Shown piece after piece: positions 62,607-64,000 of a stretch of DNA of 64,000 bases. The notes under the pieces were generated by a model. That model had not been told where the DNA came from. It did not search any database and was given only the letters and a program-made list of their open reading frames with translations. How positions within the stretch are numbered: position 1 is the first letter of the stretch; the number at the start of each line of letters is the position of its first letter. The position numbers and the translations under genes are program-made. Source of the stretch: Paraburkholderia sp. BCC1885 (GTDB taxonomy: Bacteria > Pseudomonadota > Gammaproteobacteria > Burkholderiales > Burkholderiaceae); contig NZ_CAAJGM010000274.1 in the NCBI RefSeq assembly GCF_900996235.1, positions 62,001 through 126,000 on the forward strand, in the 5' to 3' direction.

Positions 62607-63248
62607 TCAATGCGCCGGCGCGGCCAGTTCGCTCGCCGCGCGCGCGAGGCGCGTGATCTCGTCCCAGTTCTGCGCGGCAACCGCGGACTTCGGCGTAAGC
62701 CACGAACCGCCCACGCAGACGACGTTCGGCAGGGCGAGAAAATTCGGCGCCGTCTCGGCCGAAATGCCGCCGGTCGGGCAGAACTTCAGCGTCGGAAACG
62801 GACCGTGGAAGGCTTGCAGCATCGGCACGCCGCCGGCCTGCTGCGCCGGGAAGAACTTGACGATCTCATAGCCGAGTTCCAATGCAACGATGATGTCGCT
62901 CGGCGTCATCACGCCTGGCAGCAGCGGCAAGCCCGCATCCTGCGCGGCCTTGTGCATGTCTTTGGTGAGACCCGGCGAGACGCCGAACTGTGCGCCGGCT
63001 TTTTTGGCCTGCGCGCAGTGCTCCGGCTTCGTGATCGTGCCCACGCCTACGACGATGTCGTCCGCCAGCTGACTCGCCCGCTCGATCGCTTCGAGACCGG
63101 CCGCCGTGCGCAGCGTGATCTCCAGCACCTTCACGCCGCCCGCGTGCAACGCGCGCGAAACGTTTTCACCCTGCTCCGCCGAATCGAAGGCGAGGACCGG
63201 AATCACCGGACCCAGACGCACGATCTCGCTTACTTTCTTTGCCGTCAT
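62607..63248 (-). CDS. eda: KDPG/KHG aldolase Eda
   Basis: Eda splits 2-keto-3-deoxy-6-phosphogluconate into pyruvate and glyceraldehyde-3-phosphate. The 213-residue class I aldolase has the catalytic Glu in VLEITLRTAAGLEAI, GVGTITKPEHCAQAKKAGAQFGVSPG, and the Schiff-base Lys in YEIVKFFPAQQAGGVPM. PTGGISAETAPNFLALPNVVCVGGSW binds phosphate. Its start lies 2 bases after the edd stop, so the genes are coupled. Confidence 0.97.
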   Translation of the reverse strand: MTAKKVSEIVRLGPVIPVLAFDSAEQGENVSRALHAGGVKVLEITLRTAAGLEAIERASQLADDIVVGVGTITKPEHCAQAKKAGAQFGVSPGLTKDMHKAAQDAGLPLLPGVMTPSDIIVALELGYEIVKFFPAQQAGGVPMLQAFHGPFPTLKFCPTGGISAETAPNFLALPNVVCVGGSWLTPKSAVAAQNWDEITRLARAASELAAPAH

Positions 63249-63250
63249 AG

Positions 63251-64000
<750 letters not shown>

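Overview
The window is a high-GC, almost fully coding stretch of a betaproteobacterial chromosome. The gene content points to Burkholderiales, most probably Paraburkholderia or Burkholderia sensu lato. Supporting signs are the gene pair oxyR/katA with Dps proteins, a split PntAA/PntAB transhydrogenase, pqi genes with two separate PqiA proteins, a type 2 short TyrS, rplM-rpsI-erpA, and a Gcr-family membrane protein. The genes are mostly core housekeeping. I see no prophage, insertion sequence, CRISPR array, integron or tRNA gene.

Layout. 1-5.1 kb: ubiA (cut by the left edge), two Dps-type ferritins, two very small proteins, catalase katA and its likely regulator oxyR, which looks like a peroxide-defence cluster. 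5.3-14 kb: recG, then divergently the queuosine genes queA and tgt, followed by the Sec accessory genes yajC-secD-secF. 14-23.3 kb: yceI with a cytochrome b561 gene, the envelope lipid-transport operon pqiA1-pqiA2-pqiB-pqiC, the Gcr-family membrane protein and an RlmL-like methyltransferase. 23.5-36.6 kb: a VOC protein and a WYL regulator, pntAA-pntAB-pntB, nudJ-mnmA, a membrane-anchored glutamate-synthase-like protein, a glutathione transferase, pepP-ubiH and dusB-fis. 36.7-46.8 kb: purH, ruvC, a LysE-type exporter set between ruvC and ruvAB, ruvA, ruvB, an MpaB-family oxygenase, a histidine phosphatase, dtd, tyrS and anmK. 46.9-53 kb: erpA, rpsI, rplM, a putative small RNA, an OsmC protein, the RNase P RNA gene rnpB, a DUF3025 gene, pyrC and a class II glutamine amidotransferase. 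53-64 kb: gltL and gltI without their permease genes, gdhA with a LysR regulator, a glycosyltransferase, purB, and gluconate/Entner-Doudoroff genes gntK, gntP, eda and edd (cut by the right edge).

Functional links. oxyR-katA-dps act together against peroxide. queA and tgt are successive parts of the tRNA queuosine pathway. yajC-secD-secF form the Sec accessory complex. edd-eda with gntP-gntK make one route from external gluconate to pyruvate and glyceraldehyde-3-phosphate. gltI-gltL and gdhA both concern glutamate.

The most interesting non-coding signals are: (i) an apparent ~90-nt small RNA upstream of rplM that presents a CUCCUCCU (anti-Shine-Dalgarno) loop and has its own promoter, terminator and an upstream dyad; (ii) a tandem 48-bp hairpin repeat in the leader of gltI, next to a missing pair of permease genes; (iii) operator-like dyads before gdhA, dusB-fis and anmK. 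I found no clearly new protein-coding system.
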